Positions 1 through 5,301 of a DNA stretch of 37,245 bases are shown here, piece by piece. The first letter of the stretch is position 1; each line of letters starts with the position of its first letter. The notes beneath the pieces were generated by a model. The model was not told the DNA's origin. It did not search any database and worked only from the letters and a program-made list of their open reading frames with translations. The position numbers and the translations under genes are program-made. The DNA comes from Candidatus Uhrbacteria bacterium (lineage in GTDB: Bacteria; Patescibacteriota; Patescibacteriia; UBA9934; GWF2-40-263), in the NCBI GenBank assembly GCA_016188495.1, contig JACPHU010000029.1, positions 75,136-112,380 on the forward strand, given 5' to 3'.

Positions 1-50
1 CAGGCCACGGCGTACGCACTCTTCTAGCGTATCTCAAAACATTTTAGTGT

Positions 51-329
51 ATGGAACCGATGAAAAAAACGTATCGAAAGTTAGTCCTCGTATGTACAAA
101 TAATCGAGAAGATGGGAGAGAATGCTGCGCGCAAAAAGGTTCTGAAGATCTAAAATATAAATTGAAAATGGCTGTAGCAGGCATTGATCCCTCTATCCGA
201 GTAATTAGTTCTGGATGTTTAGATAATTGTTCACATGGAACGTCTGTTGTAGTAATGCCTGATAATCTCTGGTTTGGAAGAGTGACGGAGCGTGATATCC
301 CCGAGCTTATCAAAACAATTATTTCTTAA
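51..329 (+). CDS. Thioredoxin-like [2Fe-2S] ferredoxin family protein
   Basis: This 92-residue protein looks like a thioredoxin-fold (2Fe-2S) ferredoxin. Seen: four cysteine positions in the family pattern, C15 in VCTN, C25/C26 in the ECC turn, then C56 and C60 in SGCLDNC, followed by the hydrophobic strand VVVMPDNLWFGRV and a closing helix. Such proteins carry one 2Fe-2S cluster and act as small cytosolic electron carriers or cluster donors; the partner here is unknown. An alternative ATG at 60 gives MKKTYRK and is equally possible, because neither start has a Shine-Dalgarno sequence. It is followed by a short palindromic repeat and a glutaredoxin-like gene, so two small redox proteins lie together. 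The family call is firm; the physiological role is not. Confidence 0.8.
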   Translation: MEPMKKTYRKLVLVCTNNREDGRECCAQKGSEDLKYKLKMAVAGIDPSIRVISSGCLDNCSHGTSVVVMPDNLWFGRVTERDIPELIKTIIS

Positions 330-352
330 CAGCTAGACACAAAATAAATACT

Positions 353-390
353 CCCTGAGCGAAGCGACCCACGGGAGCGAAGTCGAAGGG
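353..390. repeat. Short palindromic repeat, CCCTGAGC...GTCGAAGGG family
   Basis: The stretch starts CCCTGAGCGAAGCGACCC and ends GAGCGAAGTCGAAGGG, so its ends are inverted (CCCT/AGGG) around an inner CCC/GGG turn. The same unit occurs at 6735-6772, and related modules are embedded in the long composite repeats at 669-902 and 31516-31757. It lies in the gap between the ferredoxin and glutaredoxin-like genes. Confidence 0.8.
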
Positions 391-404
391 TTATCAAGAT
401 ATTT

Positions 405-638
405 ATGTCCATCACCGTCTATTCCACGCCGACCTGTCCTTTTTGCATTCAACTGAAGCGTTATCTAGATGAGCAGAAAGTTGCCTATACCAATGTGGAC
501 GTTTCTTCTTCTCAAGAAAAGGCGCAGGAGATGATCCAAAAATCCGGCCAAATGGGCGTCCCGGTCACAGAGATCGATGGTCAAATCGTCATAGGGTTTG
601 ATAAGAAAAAACTAAATGAATTGTTAGGGATTAAATGA
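405..638 (+). CDS. Glutaredoxin-like (YruB/NrdH-type) thiol oxidoreductase
   Basis: This 77-residue protein is a minimal glutaredoxin/NrdH-like fold. Seen: the redox-active CPFC at residues 11-14 after the first beta strand (ITVYSTPT), the cis-proline segment GVPV, and the closing GFDKKKLNELL helix. Length and motif fit the glutaredoxin-like YruB group, cytosolic thiol-disulfide exchange proteins that may serve ribonucleotide reductase or peroxiredoxins. A 2-Cys peroxiredoxin is encoded at 2810-3367 on the other strand and could be a partner; that is inference. The ATG at 405 has no Shine-Dalgarno sequence. The stop codon lies inside the left arm of a perfect terminator hairpin. Confidence 0.88.
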   Translation: MSITVYSTPTCPFCIQLKRYLDEQKVAYTNVDVSSSQEKAQEMIQKSGQMGVPVTEIDGQIVIGFDKKKLNELLGIK

Positions 639-670
639 AAAGAAGGGGAAGGCCCCTTCTTTTCATTTAA
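631..670 (+). terminator. Perfect hairpin terminator after the glutaredoxin-like gene
   Basis: The arm AAATGAAAAGAAGGGG (633-648) pairs perfectly with CCCCTTCTTTTCATTT (653-668) around an AAGG loop, and TT/AA extend the stem to 631-670. The right arm itself supplies the T-rich tract. The TGA stop of the upstream gene lies in the left arm. Confidence 0.85.
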
Positions 671-902
671 ATGAAGCTCCCCGCAGCAAGCTGACGGGGT
701 ATCAAGCTGAATATTCCCTGAGCGGAGGTTCGTTCGACGAACCGGAGTCGAAGGGTACATGTGCAGCCTTCGACGGATTCGACCATTCGACAAGCTCATG
801 GCAGGCAGCTCACCACAGACAGGCTCAGGCAATAAAATACACAGCCGTTCGATCTACTCACGACAGGCAAGCTGACGGGGTATTTACCCTGAGGGAATAA
901 AA
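669..902 (+). repeat. Long composite palindromic repeat, copy A
   Basis: This non-coding block is a mosaic of small palindromes. In order it holds CTCCCCGC..CAAGCTGACGGGG, TATTCCCTGAGCGG, the hairpin GGTTCGTTCGACGAACC, GAGTCGAAGGG, CAGCCTTCGACGG, CAGGCTCAGG, CAGCCGTTCGAT, and finally TATTTACCCTGAGGGAATAA. The same modules occur in the same order, in inverse orientation, at 31516-31757. Copy A carries an additional internal stretch of about 25 nt containing CATTCGACAAGCTCATGGC. Nothing in it looks coding. It lies between two transcription units. Confidence 0.85.
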
Positions 903-930
903 AACAGCTCGTCTGATAAGAAGAGCTGTC
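898..930 (-). terminator. Intrinsic terminator for the minus-strand 935-1279 gene
   Basis: On the minus strand ACAGCTC (from 929) pairs with GAGCTGT (ending 904) and is followed by TTTTTTATT. A nearly identical hairpin terminates the neighbouring minus-strand gene at 1302-1333. Confidence 0.8.
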
Positions 931-934
931 GCGT

Positions 935-1279
935 TTAGAAACTTTTTTTAATTTCGCATTGAGAACCTTCTTCCCCAGAGGAACAGCACAGCGCAAAGGT
1001 ATCGTAGGACATACCGCGCGTATCCGTTGTTCTCGTCTGGTAGGCGTTTCCCGATGCACACCCAATTTTTTGTGCATCAATAGAGTAGGCATCCTTAAGT
1101 GAAAACATCTGATCTTTACCGTGGAATCTTACGATGACTTGCGACGGTTTGGTTTCAAGAGGAGTCTCTTTCGTTCTTGGAAGAATATCTGGTTTGGTAG
1201 CAATGATCAGCAACACAATCGCACTGCTGCAGATGATGAGATCAAACAGCCCAAATTTTTTCCGCATCCGCGTCTGCAT
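935..1279 (-). CDS. Small membrane-anchored Cys protein, pilin-like paralogue
   Basis: This hypothetical 114-residue protein has a basic N-terminus (MQTRMRKKFG), one hydrophobic segment (LFDLIICSSAIVLLIIA) and an extracytoplasmic-looking C-terminal domain. Its tail, GC..N.A...D.RGM.....LCC....GE..SQC, matches the tail of the pilin-like protein at 1815-2210 position by position, including the CC-x(n)-C pattern, so the two are probably paralogues. It lacks the GFTLVEL prepilin-peptidase signature. The ATG at 1279 was chosen because GGAAGGA lies about 6 nt upstream; an upstream TTG at 1294 is in frame but sits within that ribosome-binding site. Function unknown; surface filament or envelope role inferred. 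Confidence 0.7.
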   Translation of the reverse strand: MQTRMRKKFGLFDLIICSSAIVLLIIATKPDILPRTKETPLETKPSQVIVRFHGKDQMFSLKDAYSIDAQKIGCASGNAYQTRTTDTRGMSYDTFALCCSSGEEGSQCEIKKSF

Positions 1280-1301
1280 CCGTTTTCCTTCCAAATTTTT
1301 T

Positions 1302-1333
1302 AAAAAACAGCTCGTCCAGTAAGGAGAGCTGTT
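1302..1333 (-). terminator. Intrinsic terminator for the minus-strand 1351-1782 gene
   Basis: On the minus strand AACAGCTC (from 1333) pairs with GAGCTGTT and is followed by TTTTAAAAAATTT. The stem is the same as in the terminator at 898-930, pointing to duplication of this part of the cluster. Confidence 0.75.
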
Positions 1334-1350
1334 ACGTTGAAAGTCGCTTC

Positions 1351-1782
1351 TCAGCCTGAGGAAGACGATGATCGTCGTGTTACCAACAGACCGATAAGGA
1401 GCAGAAGGGCTCCAATCATGGCTCTTGGCACATCGATTTCATTCACTGTGCTGGCAGTCCACATGAGGTACGGACCACCAATCAGGAAAACACACCGAGC
1501 AAGGAAGGGGATCCATAGGATTAGAAGGCTAGCTCCTGCTCCAACCACAGATCCCATGAGACCACCCAGAACCCCGCCGGCAGGCGTGCACGTTACCGCC
1601 CCTCCAACAGTAACGCCGAATGTGCTCAATAGGATAAAGATACCCAGAATGAAATTCCAGAACCCGTACCAACACATCCAGAACTGACTGGTATTGTGCA
1701 GGGTCAGTACAACACTGTTTGAAACGAAAAACGAAATGGCTCCAATCAGGATACCGATGAAAAAACCATATAACCCACGCAT
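1351..1782 (-). CDS. Hypothetical four-helix membrane protein
   Basis: This 143-residue protein has four predicted transmembrane helices: residues about 5-27, 38-60 (followed by a Gly-rich GGAVTCTPAGGVLGGLMG stretch), 82-104 and 118-136. It ends in a basic/serine tail RRSSSSSG. A strong Shine-Dalgarno sequence, AAGGAGGA, sits 7-8 nt before the ATG, unlike the housekeeping genes of the window. It is encoded 32 nt downstream of the pilin-like gene, so it may be a membrane partner of that protein. I do not recognise a named family. Confidence 0.65.
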   Translation of the reverse strand: MRGLYGFFIGILIGAISFFVSNSVVLTLHNTSQFWMCWYGFWNFILGIFILLSTFGVTVGGAVTCTPAGGVLGGLMGSVVGAGASLLILWIPFLARCVFLIGGPYLMWTASTVNEIDVPRAMIGALLLLIGLLVTRRSSSSSG

Positions 1783-1814
1783 CTTGATTCCTCCTTGTTT
1801 GGTTTTTTAGATCT

Positions 1815-2210
1815 TTAGTTGGTAGAGGTCATCAGCGCACACCGCGGCGCCTCACCCACGGAACCGATGCAACACAGATATACTGAGTCACGAAAGACCA
1901 TCTCTTTCATATCATAGCCTCTTAGTTGAAATGCTACGTTATCTGCCGGCATACAGCCGACGTCCTCAGGATTCACACGGTGCGTTTCGATGAGACGTAC
2001 ATCCCTATACCCCTGACTTTCGAGATACTTGACCGCCGCGATGTTGCTGACGGTATGGCTTTCGCCATAGGACAATACGGTTTTGCCGATGAAGAAATAG
2101 ACGACCAGGGTTATGACGCAACCCACGAAACCGAGAATAAAGACCACGATCATGAGCTCGACTAGGGTAAAACCCTTCTGCATCTTGATTTTACGAGCGG
2201 TTGAATTCAC
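1815..2210 (-). CDS. Type IV pilin-like protein (class III signal peptide)
   Basis: The N-terminus MNSTARKIKMQKGFTLVELM has the prepilin signature K-G/F-T-L-V-E-L followed by a hydrophobic helix (IVVFILGFVGCVITLVVYFFIG), so a prepilin peptidase should cleave after the glycine. The roughly 100-residue globular part ends with LCCIGSVGEAPRC, a Cys pattern shared with the 935-1279 protein. The GTG at 2210 was selected because AAGGAG lies 7 nt upstream; the longer reading frame from 2246 would overlap that site, and an internal ATG at 2183 has none. No pilus assembly ATPase, PilC or PilD gene is in the window. Likely a minor pilin or pseudopilin. Confidence 0.8.
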   Translation of the reverse strand: MNSTARKIKMQKGFTLVELMIVVFILGFVGCVITLVVYFFIGKTVLSYGESHTVSNIAAVKYLESQGYRDVRLIETHRVNPEDVGCMPADNVAFQLRGYDMKEMVFRDSVYLCCIGSVGEAPRCALMTSTN

Positions 2211-2244
2211 GTACCTTCTCCTTTTTGTGATGAACTTACCATCC

Positions 2245-2285
2245 AAGCCTAATGTTCGAATGGAAGATAATAGACTAAAAAGAAC
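2245..2285 (-). promoter_or_regulatory. Possible promoter for the pilin-like gene
   Basis: Read on the minus strand, a TATTAT hexamer (2267-2272) lies in a block of the form TTTTTAG..TA..ATCTT..CA.TTCGA..ATT.GGCT.GGAT. A related block precedes the 2305-2679 gene at 2725-2760. No clear -35 box is visible, so the shared upstream block is the main evidence. Confidence 0.35.
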
Positions 2286-2304
2286 TTTTCCTGAGAAAAT
2301 TGGT

Positions 2305-2679
2305 TTAGGTTTCAGTCTGTATTGTTGTGGATTTGTTCAGACCCACGTTGATTTTGACTCTACTTCTGCTGAAGATCACGACCGCAGCAATTCCCAAAAA
2401 GAAACCGTAGTTGTACCAACATCCATTGTTGTGGATTTCGTACATGCTAATTTTGTCCGAGAACAGGGACGCCATCAGCGTGAACACGGCGATAATCCCA
2501 TGCCACACACCGTGCCAAAAACCCGCGGGATAGTTAGAAATTCCCGCTGTGGTTCCTGTGAGATTGTTGAAACTGGGAAAAAAATAATTATCGTAATGAA
2601 GCATTGACAGATTCAATACGATAGCAAAAGCCAAGGTTGCAATCAGAATCAGGATTCTGTTTGAACACTCACTCATCAT
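2305..2679 (-). CDS. Conserved hypothetical membrane protein (FWHGVWHGI...NNGCWYNYGFFLG)
   Basis: This protein of about 124 residues starts with a hydrophobic helix (ILILIATLAFAIVLNLSML). It then has the striking stretch GFWHGVWHGIIAVF, a helix TLMASLF, the soluble turn SDKISMYEIHNNGCWYNYGFFLG, and a last helix ending in SRSRVKI. The HG-x-WHG and NNG-x-WY motifs resemble a widespread small membrane family of unknown function. The ATG pair at 2679/2676 is preferred because AAAGGA lies 8 nt upstream; the TTG at 2730 has no such site. It is the first gene of a minus-strand cluster running towards the pilin-like gene. Confidence 0.65.
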   Translation of the reverse strand: MMSECSNRILILIATLAFAIVLNLSMLHYDNYFFPSFNNLTGTTAGISNYPAGFWHGVWHGIIAVFTLMASLFSDKISMYEIHNNGCWYNYGFFLGIAAVVIFSRSRVKINVGLNKSTTIQTET

Positions 2680-2744
2680 TTCAGAGTTTCCTTTCAGTTT
2701 TGAGAGAACGACATTTTTATCCGAGTCCAATACTCGAACGTGAA

Positions 2745-2773
2745 AGATTACTCTAAAAATCAGTTTTTGTCAA
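2745..2773 (-). promoter_or_regulatory. Predicted sigma70-type promoter of the minus-strand cluster
   Basis: On the minus strand a perfect TTGACA (2773-2768) is followed, after 17 nt, by TAATCT (2750-2745), a weak -10. Transcription would start near 2738, giving a leader of about 59 nt before the ATG at 2679. Confidence 0.45.
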
Positions 2774-2775
2774 TC

Positions 2776-2802
2776 ATAAAACCGCCGAAATGGCGGTTTT
2801 AT
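2776..2802 (-). terminator. Hairpin terminator of the peroxiredoxin gene
   Basis: AAAACCGCC (2778-2786) and GGCGGTTTT (2792-2800) form a perfect stem around a GAAAT loop, extended by AT/AT. On the minus strand the right arm ends in TTTTATG, just after the peroxiredoxin stop at 2810. The T-rich arm on either side makes it potentially bidirectional. Confidence 0.8.
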
Positions 2803-2809
2803 TGTCTTT

Positions 2810-3367
2810 TTAAGCTTTTCCTAGCGTTTCCTTTCCTTGTGTCCAATCAACGGGACAAAGTTCGCCTGTTTGGAGGGCTTTGAGCACGCGTAAGGTTTCA
2901 TCTACAGATCTTCCCACGCCTAGATCGTGATAGAGGGCGTAACGGAGGATTCCTTCGGGATCAATGATAAAGGTTCCTCGAAGAGCGATTCCTTGCTCAG
3001 GCAGTAATACACCATAGTCCCAGCTCATATCTCGGGTAATATCAGAGAAAAGGGGATACTGAAGTTCTCCTAATTCTTTGAGCCAAGCTCTATGAGAATG
3101 AATCGAATCTGTGGATCCTCCAAGCACTTGTGCATTGAGCGCTTTAAATTCTTCGAAACGTTTTGAGAATCCTGTGATTTCTGTAGGACAAACAAACGTG
3201 AAGTCGAGGGGGTAGAAAAAGAGCACGAGCCACTTCCCTTTATAATCTTCAAGTTTCGCTTGGGAAAATTCACCGCCTTTTATGACCGTTTCTACAGTAA
3301 AGTTTGGAGCAGGCTTGCTCACCTGTGCGACTTGAGGGGTGTGCAGTTCTTCAATAAAGTCTTCCAT
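2810..3367 (-). CDS. Typical 2-Cys peroxiredoxin (AhpC/Prx1 family)
   Basis: This 185-residue thioredoxin-fold peroxidase reduces H2O2 and alkyl hydroperoxides in the cytosol. Seen: the peroxidatic loop FYPLDFTFVCPTE with C60 and the catalytic Thr57, the conserved arginine in GIALRGTF (R130), and the resolving C171 in GELCPVDW near the C-terminus, which define the typical 2-Cys class. Length is normal for the family. No AhpF or thioredoxin reductase is nearby; the glutaredoxin-like protein at 405 could be the reductant (inference). It is transcribed divergently from the DUF3179 gene and ends in a clear hairpin terminator. Confidence 0.95.
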   Translation of the reverse strand: MEDFIEELHTPQVAQVSKPAPNFTVETVIKGGEFSQAKLEDYKGKWLVLFFYPLDFTFVCPTEITGFSKRFEEFKALNAQVLGGSTDSIHSHRAWLKELGELQYPLFSDITRDMSWDYGVLLPEQGIALRGTFIIDPEGILRYALYHDLGVGRSVDETLRVLKALQTGELCPVDWTQGKETLGKA

Positions 3368-3410
3368 ATGTTTATAGAGATAAAATGAATAAAATCGTCA
3401 TGATTGTCTG

Positions 3411-3434
3411 GATGCGTTACTATGGTAACGCATC
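3411..3434. promoter_or_regulatory. Perfect inverted repeat upstream of the peroxiredoxin gene
   Basis: GATGCGTTAC (3411-3420) and GTAACGCATC (3425-3434) are perfect complements around TATG. The site lies about 45 bp upstream of the peroxiredoxin start in the divergent intergenic region, where an operator could sit, but no regulator is identified. A cruciform or hairpin role cannot be excluded. Confidence 0.5.
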
Positions 3435-3437
3435 ATA

Positions 3438-3567
3438 GAGACCTCTGCAAAACTCGCGATCTTACCTTTCACGGGCGCCCGTTGACCACACTCTCCCTAT
3501 GGGGAATAGGGTTCGTGCGGCTCAACAGCCCGTTCAAGGTAATCTCATCGAGTTTTTCAGAGGTCTC
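3438..3567 (+). ncRNA. Structured ~130-nt element, copy 1 (putative RNA or folded DNA)
   Basis: The whole segment folds into one long hairpin with internal loops. GAGACCTCTG pairs with CAGAGGTCTC, AAAACTCG with CGAGTTTT, GAT with ATC, TACCTT with AAGGTA, ACGGGC with GCCCGT, GTTGA with TCAAC, CC and CAC with GTG and GG, and CCCTAT with ATAGGG at the tip. A second copy at 10377-10502 keeps the loops (CGCGATCTT, GCGCCCGT, CATCGAG) while many paired bases differ in a compensating way. It ends 20 nt before the DUF3179 start codon, so it could be that gene's leader. Strand is uncertain because a palindrome folds on both. I do not recognise a named RNA class. Confidence 0.6.
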
Positions 3568-3587
3568 ACCATAGACTTTCGTCAATT

Positions 3588-4616
3588 ATGTTTCGATCTT
3601 CTTTATTCTGGTTCATTTCTTTATTGCTTGTGGGAACAGGCGTTGTTTTTTATTTTGAATATCGCTATTACCGAACGCCTCTTATGCAGAGTGGTTCGTC
3701 TGAGAATAATACGGTCTTATATAATGTTCCCGTTGAGACGGATGGTGTGCTTCACGCGATTGATCTTGATGAAATTATGACAGGTACGTTTGATGAGGAT
3801 GCCATTCCCGCTATTGACGCGCCTGTCTATGAATCCATCGCCTCCGCTGATGTCTATTTAAATAATGACGGTTACGGACTGGTTGTTGAGAATGATGATG
3901 CAGTTCGTTTTTATCCTTATCAGATTTTAGTTTGGCATCAGGTGGTGAATGATACCTTTGGAAAAACACGGCTTCTGGTTACCTATTGTCCGCTGTGTTT
4001 TGAGGGGGTTGTGTATCAGGCGCATCCAGACGCCTCCGAAGCCTTTTCTTTCGGTGTCTCAGGAAAAATTTGGAATAACAATACATTGTTATTTGATCGC
4101 TCTAGCCATTCTCTTTGGAGTCAATTGTTAGGGGAAGCTCTTGTGGGTCCTCGTACAGGAGCAAAACTCGACCGATATCCCTCTTATTCCACAACCTGGG
4201 CTTCCTTTAAAGAAGCGTATTCTTCTGCGGAAGTTCTTTCACGGGAAACCGGCTACATCCGTGATTACACCCAAGATCCTTATGAACGTGAAGGATACTA
4301 TTCGTCTTCGGCTATCTGGTATCCTCTTTCTCATGAAGATGGACGTTTGGAAGCAAAAGAACTTGTTTACGGATATCAATCAGGAGATTTTCAAAAAGCC
4401 TATTCGCAGGAATGGATAAAACAAGCTGGTTCTATTCAAGATATGATTGGATCAGAGTCTTTCAAACTGATTTGGGATGAGGATCTGCAAACAGCTCGTC
4501 TTTTTTCTCAACTATCGGGGGATTCTGAATTGGAAACGGAACATCCTTTGCAAAAAATGTTCTGGTTTTGCTGGGCAACGATGTATCCTGATACGGAAGT
4601 TTCTATTGAAAATTAA
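3588..4616 (+). CDS. DUF3179 domain-containing membrane-anchored protein
   Basis: The 342-residue protein has an N-terminal membrane anchor (residues about 6-24, a signal anchor) and a large exported domain of the DUF3179 family. Seen: VTYCPLC at 132-137, FGVSGKIWNNNTLLFDR at 155-171, and SLWSQLLGEALVGP at 175-188, all diagnostic of this family, whose biochemical function is unknown. The CPLC pair could bind metal or form a disulfide. The gene has no Shine-Dalgarno sequence and lies directly downstream of the folded element at 3438-3567. Ten nucleotides separate it from rsmI, so it probably heads an operon with rsmI and metG. Confidence 0.88.
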   Translation: MFRSSLFWFISLLLVGTGVVFYFEYRYYRTPLMQSGSSENNTVLYNVPVETDGVLHAIDLDEIMTGTFDEDAIPAIDAPVYESIASADVYLNNDGYGLVVENDDAVRFYPYQILVWHQVVNDTFGKTRLLVTYCPLCFEGVVYQAHPDASEAFSFGVSGKIWNNNTLLFDRSSHSLWSQLLGEALVGPRTGAKLDRYPSYSTTWASFKEAYSSAEVLSRETGYIRDYTQDPYEREGYYSSSAIWYPLSHEDGRLEAKELVYGYQSGDFQKAYSQEWIKQAGSIQDMIGSESFKLIWDEDLQTARLFSQLSGDSELETEHPLQKMFWFCWATMYPDTEVSIEN

Positions 4617-4626
4617 TGAGAGATCT

Positions 4627-5301
4627 ATGGCTACGTTATTTGTTGTCGCAACTCCTATTGGAAATCTTTCGGACTTGAGTGAGCGTGCGAAAAAAACGCT
4701 TGCTTGTGTTCAAACGATTTTGTGTGAAGATACACGCGTGACCGGAAAGTTGTTGTCTGTTTATGGGATTCACGTTCCTCTGTTATCCTACCACCAGCAT
4801 TCAGGACAATTTAAAACACAGAAAATTATAGAATTATTAGAAGAACAGAAAGATCTAGCTCTGGTGACCGATGCGGGAACTCCCACGATTTCTGATCCTG
4901 GTGGAAAGCTGATTGAAGAACTGCTCGGTCATTTTGGAGAACATTTAACGATCACGCCCATTCCAGGACCCTCAGCCCTTATCGCCGCGCTTTCTATTGC
5001 TGGTGTTCCTGCTGATGAATTCACTTTTTTGGGTTTTCCACCGCATAAAAAAGGACGACAAACTTTTTTTGATCGTTTAGCCCAAATGGCTTCTACTGTG
5101 GTTATCTATGAAAGCACCCACCGTATTCTCAAGACGCTTGATGAGATCCATAAACGTACGCCCGAACGACACCTCGTTGTTTGTCGGGAACTGACAAAGA
5201 TGTACGAAACAATTTATCGAGGCTCTGCACAAGAGGTGACAGTCAAGCTTCAATCCACTAGTATCAAAGGCGAATTTGTCATTGTTTTTTCTCCACTATG
5301 A
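4627..5301 (+). CDS. rsmI: 16S rRNA (cytidine-2'-O)-methyltransferase RsmI
   Basis: This 224-residue SAM-dependent methyltransferase 2'-O-methylates a cytidine (C1402 in E. coli numbering) in the decoding centre of 16S rRNA. Seen: FVVATPIGNLSDLS at the N-terminus, CEDTRVTGKLL, LVTDAGTPTISDPGG and the SAM-site loop PIPGPSALIAALSIAG, then GFPPHKKGRQ and FYESTHR-like VIYESTHRI. The protein lacks the C-terminal extension of larger RsmI proteins. The ATG at 4627 starts the conserved N-terminus; an upstream in-frame extension to 4477 overlaps the DUF3179 gene and is not credible. Its stop overlaps the metG start (ATGA), implying translational coupling. Confidence 0.95.
   Translation: MATLFVVATPIGNLSDLSERAKKTLACVQTILCEDTRVTGKLLSVYGIHVPLLSYHQHSGQFKTQKIIELLEEQKDLALVTDAGTPTISDPGGKLIEELLGHFGEHLTITPIPGPSALIAALSIAGVPADEFTFLGFPPHKKGRQTFFDRLAQMASTVVIYESTHRILKTLDEIHKRTPERHLVVCRELTKMYETIYRGSAQEVTVKLQSTSIKGEFVIVFSPL

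Noticed and set aside
1337-1687. Plus-strand ORF of 116 residues opposite the small membrane protein
   Set aside because: It is Pro/Arg-rich antisense sequence; the minus-strand frame has a strong Shine-Dalgarno sequence, clear transmembrane helices and a terminator.
2245-2270. LexA-type SOS box from TTCGAACATT
   Set aside because: Only one half resembles the B. subtilis-type CGAAC-N4-GTTCG site, and the second copy reads TTCGAGTATT, so the match is not supported.
2113-2607. Plus-strand ORF of 164 residues
   Set aside because: It spans two minus-strand genes with better start signals and family-like sequence, and its translation looks unlike a natural protein.
3411-3434. Interpretation of the 24-nt palindrome as a terminator
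   Set aside because: It lies between divergent genes and has no T-run; an operator or simple hairpin is more likely.
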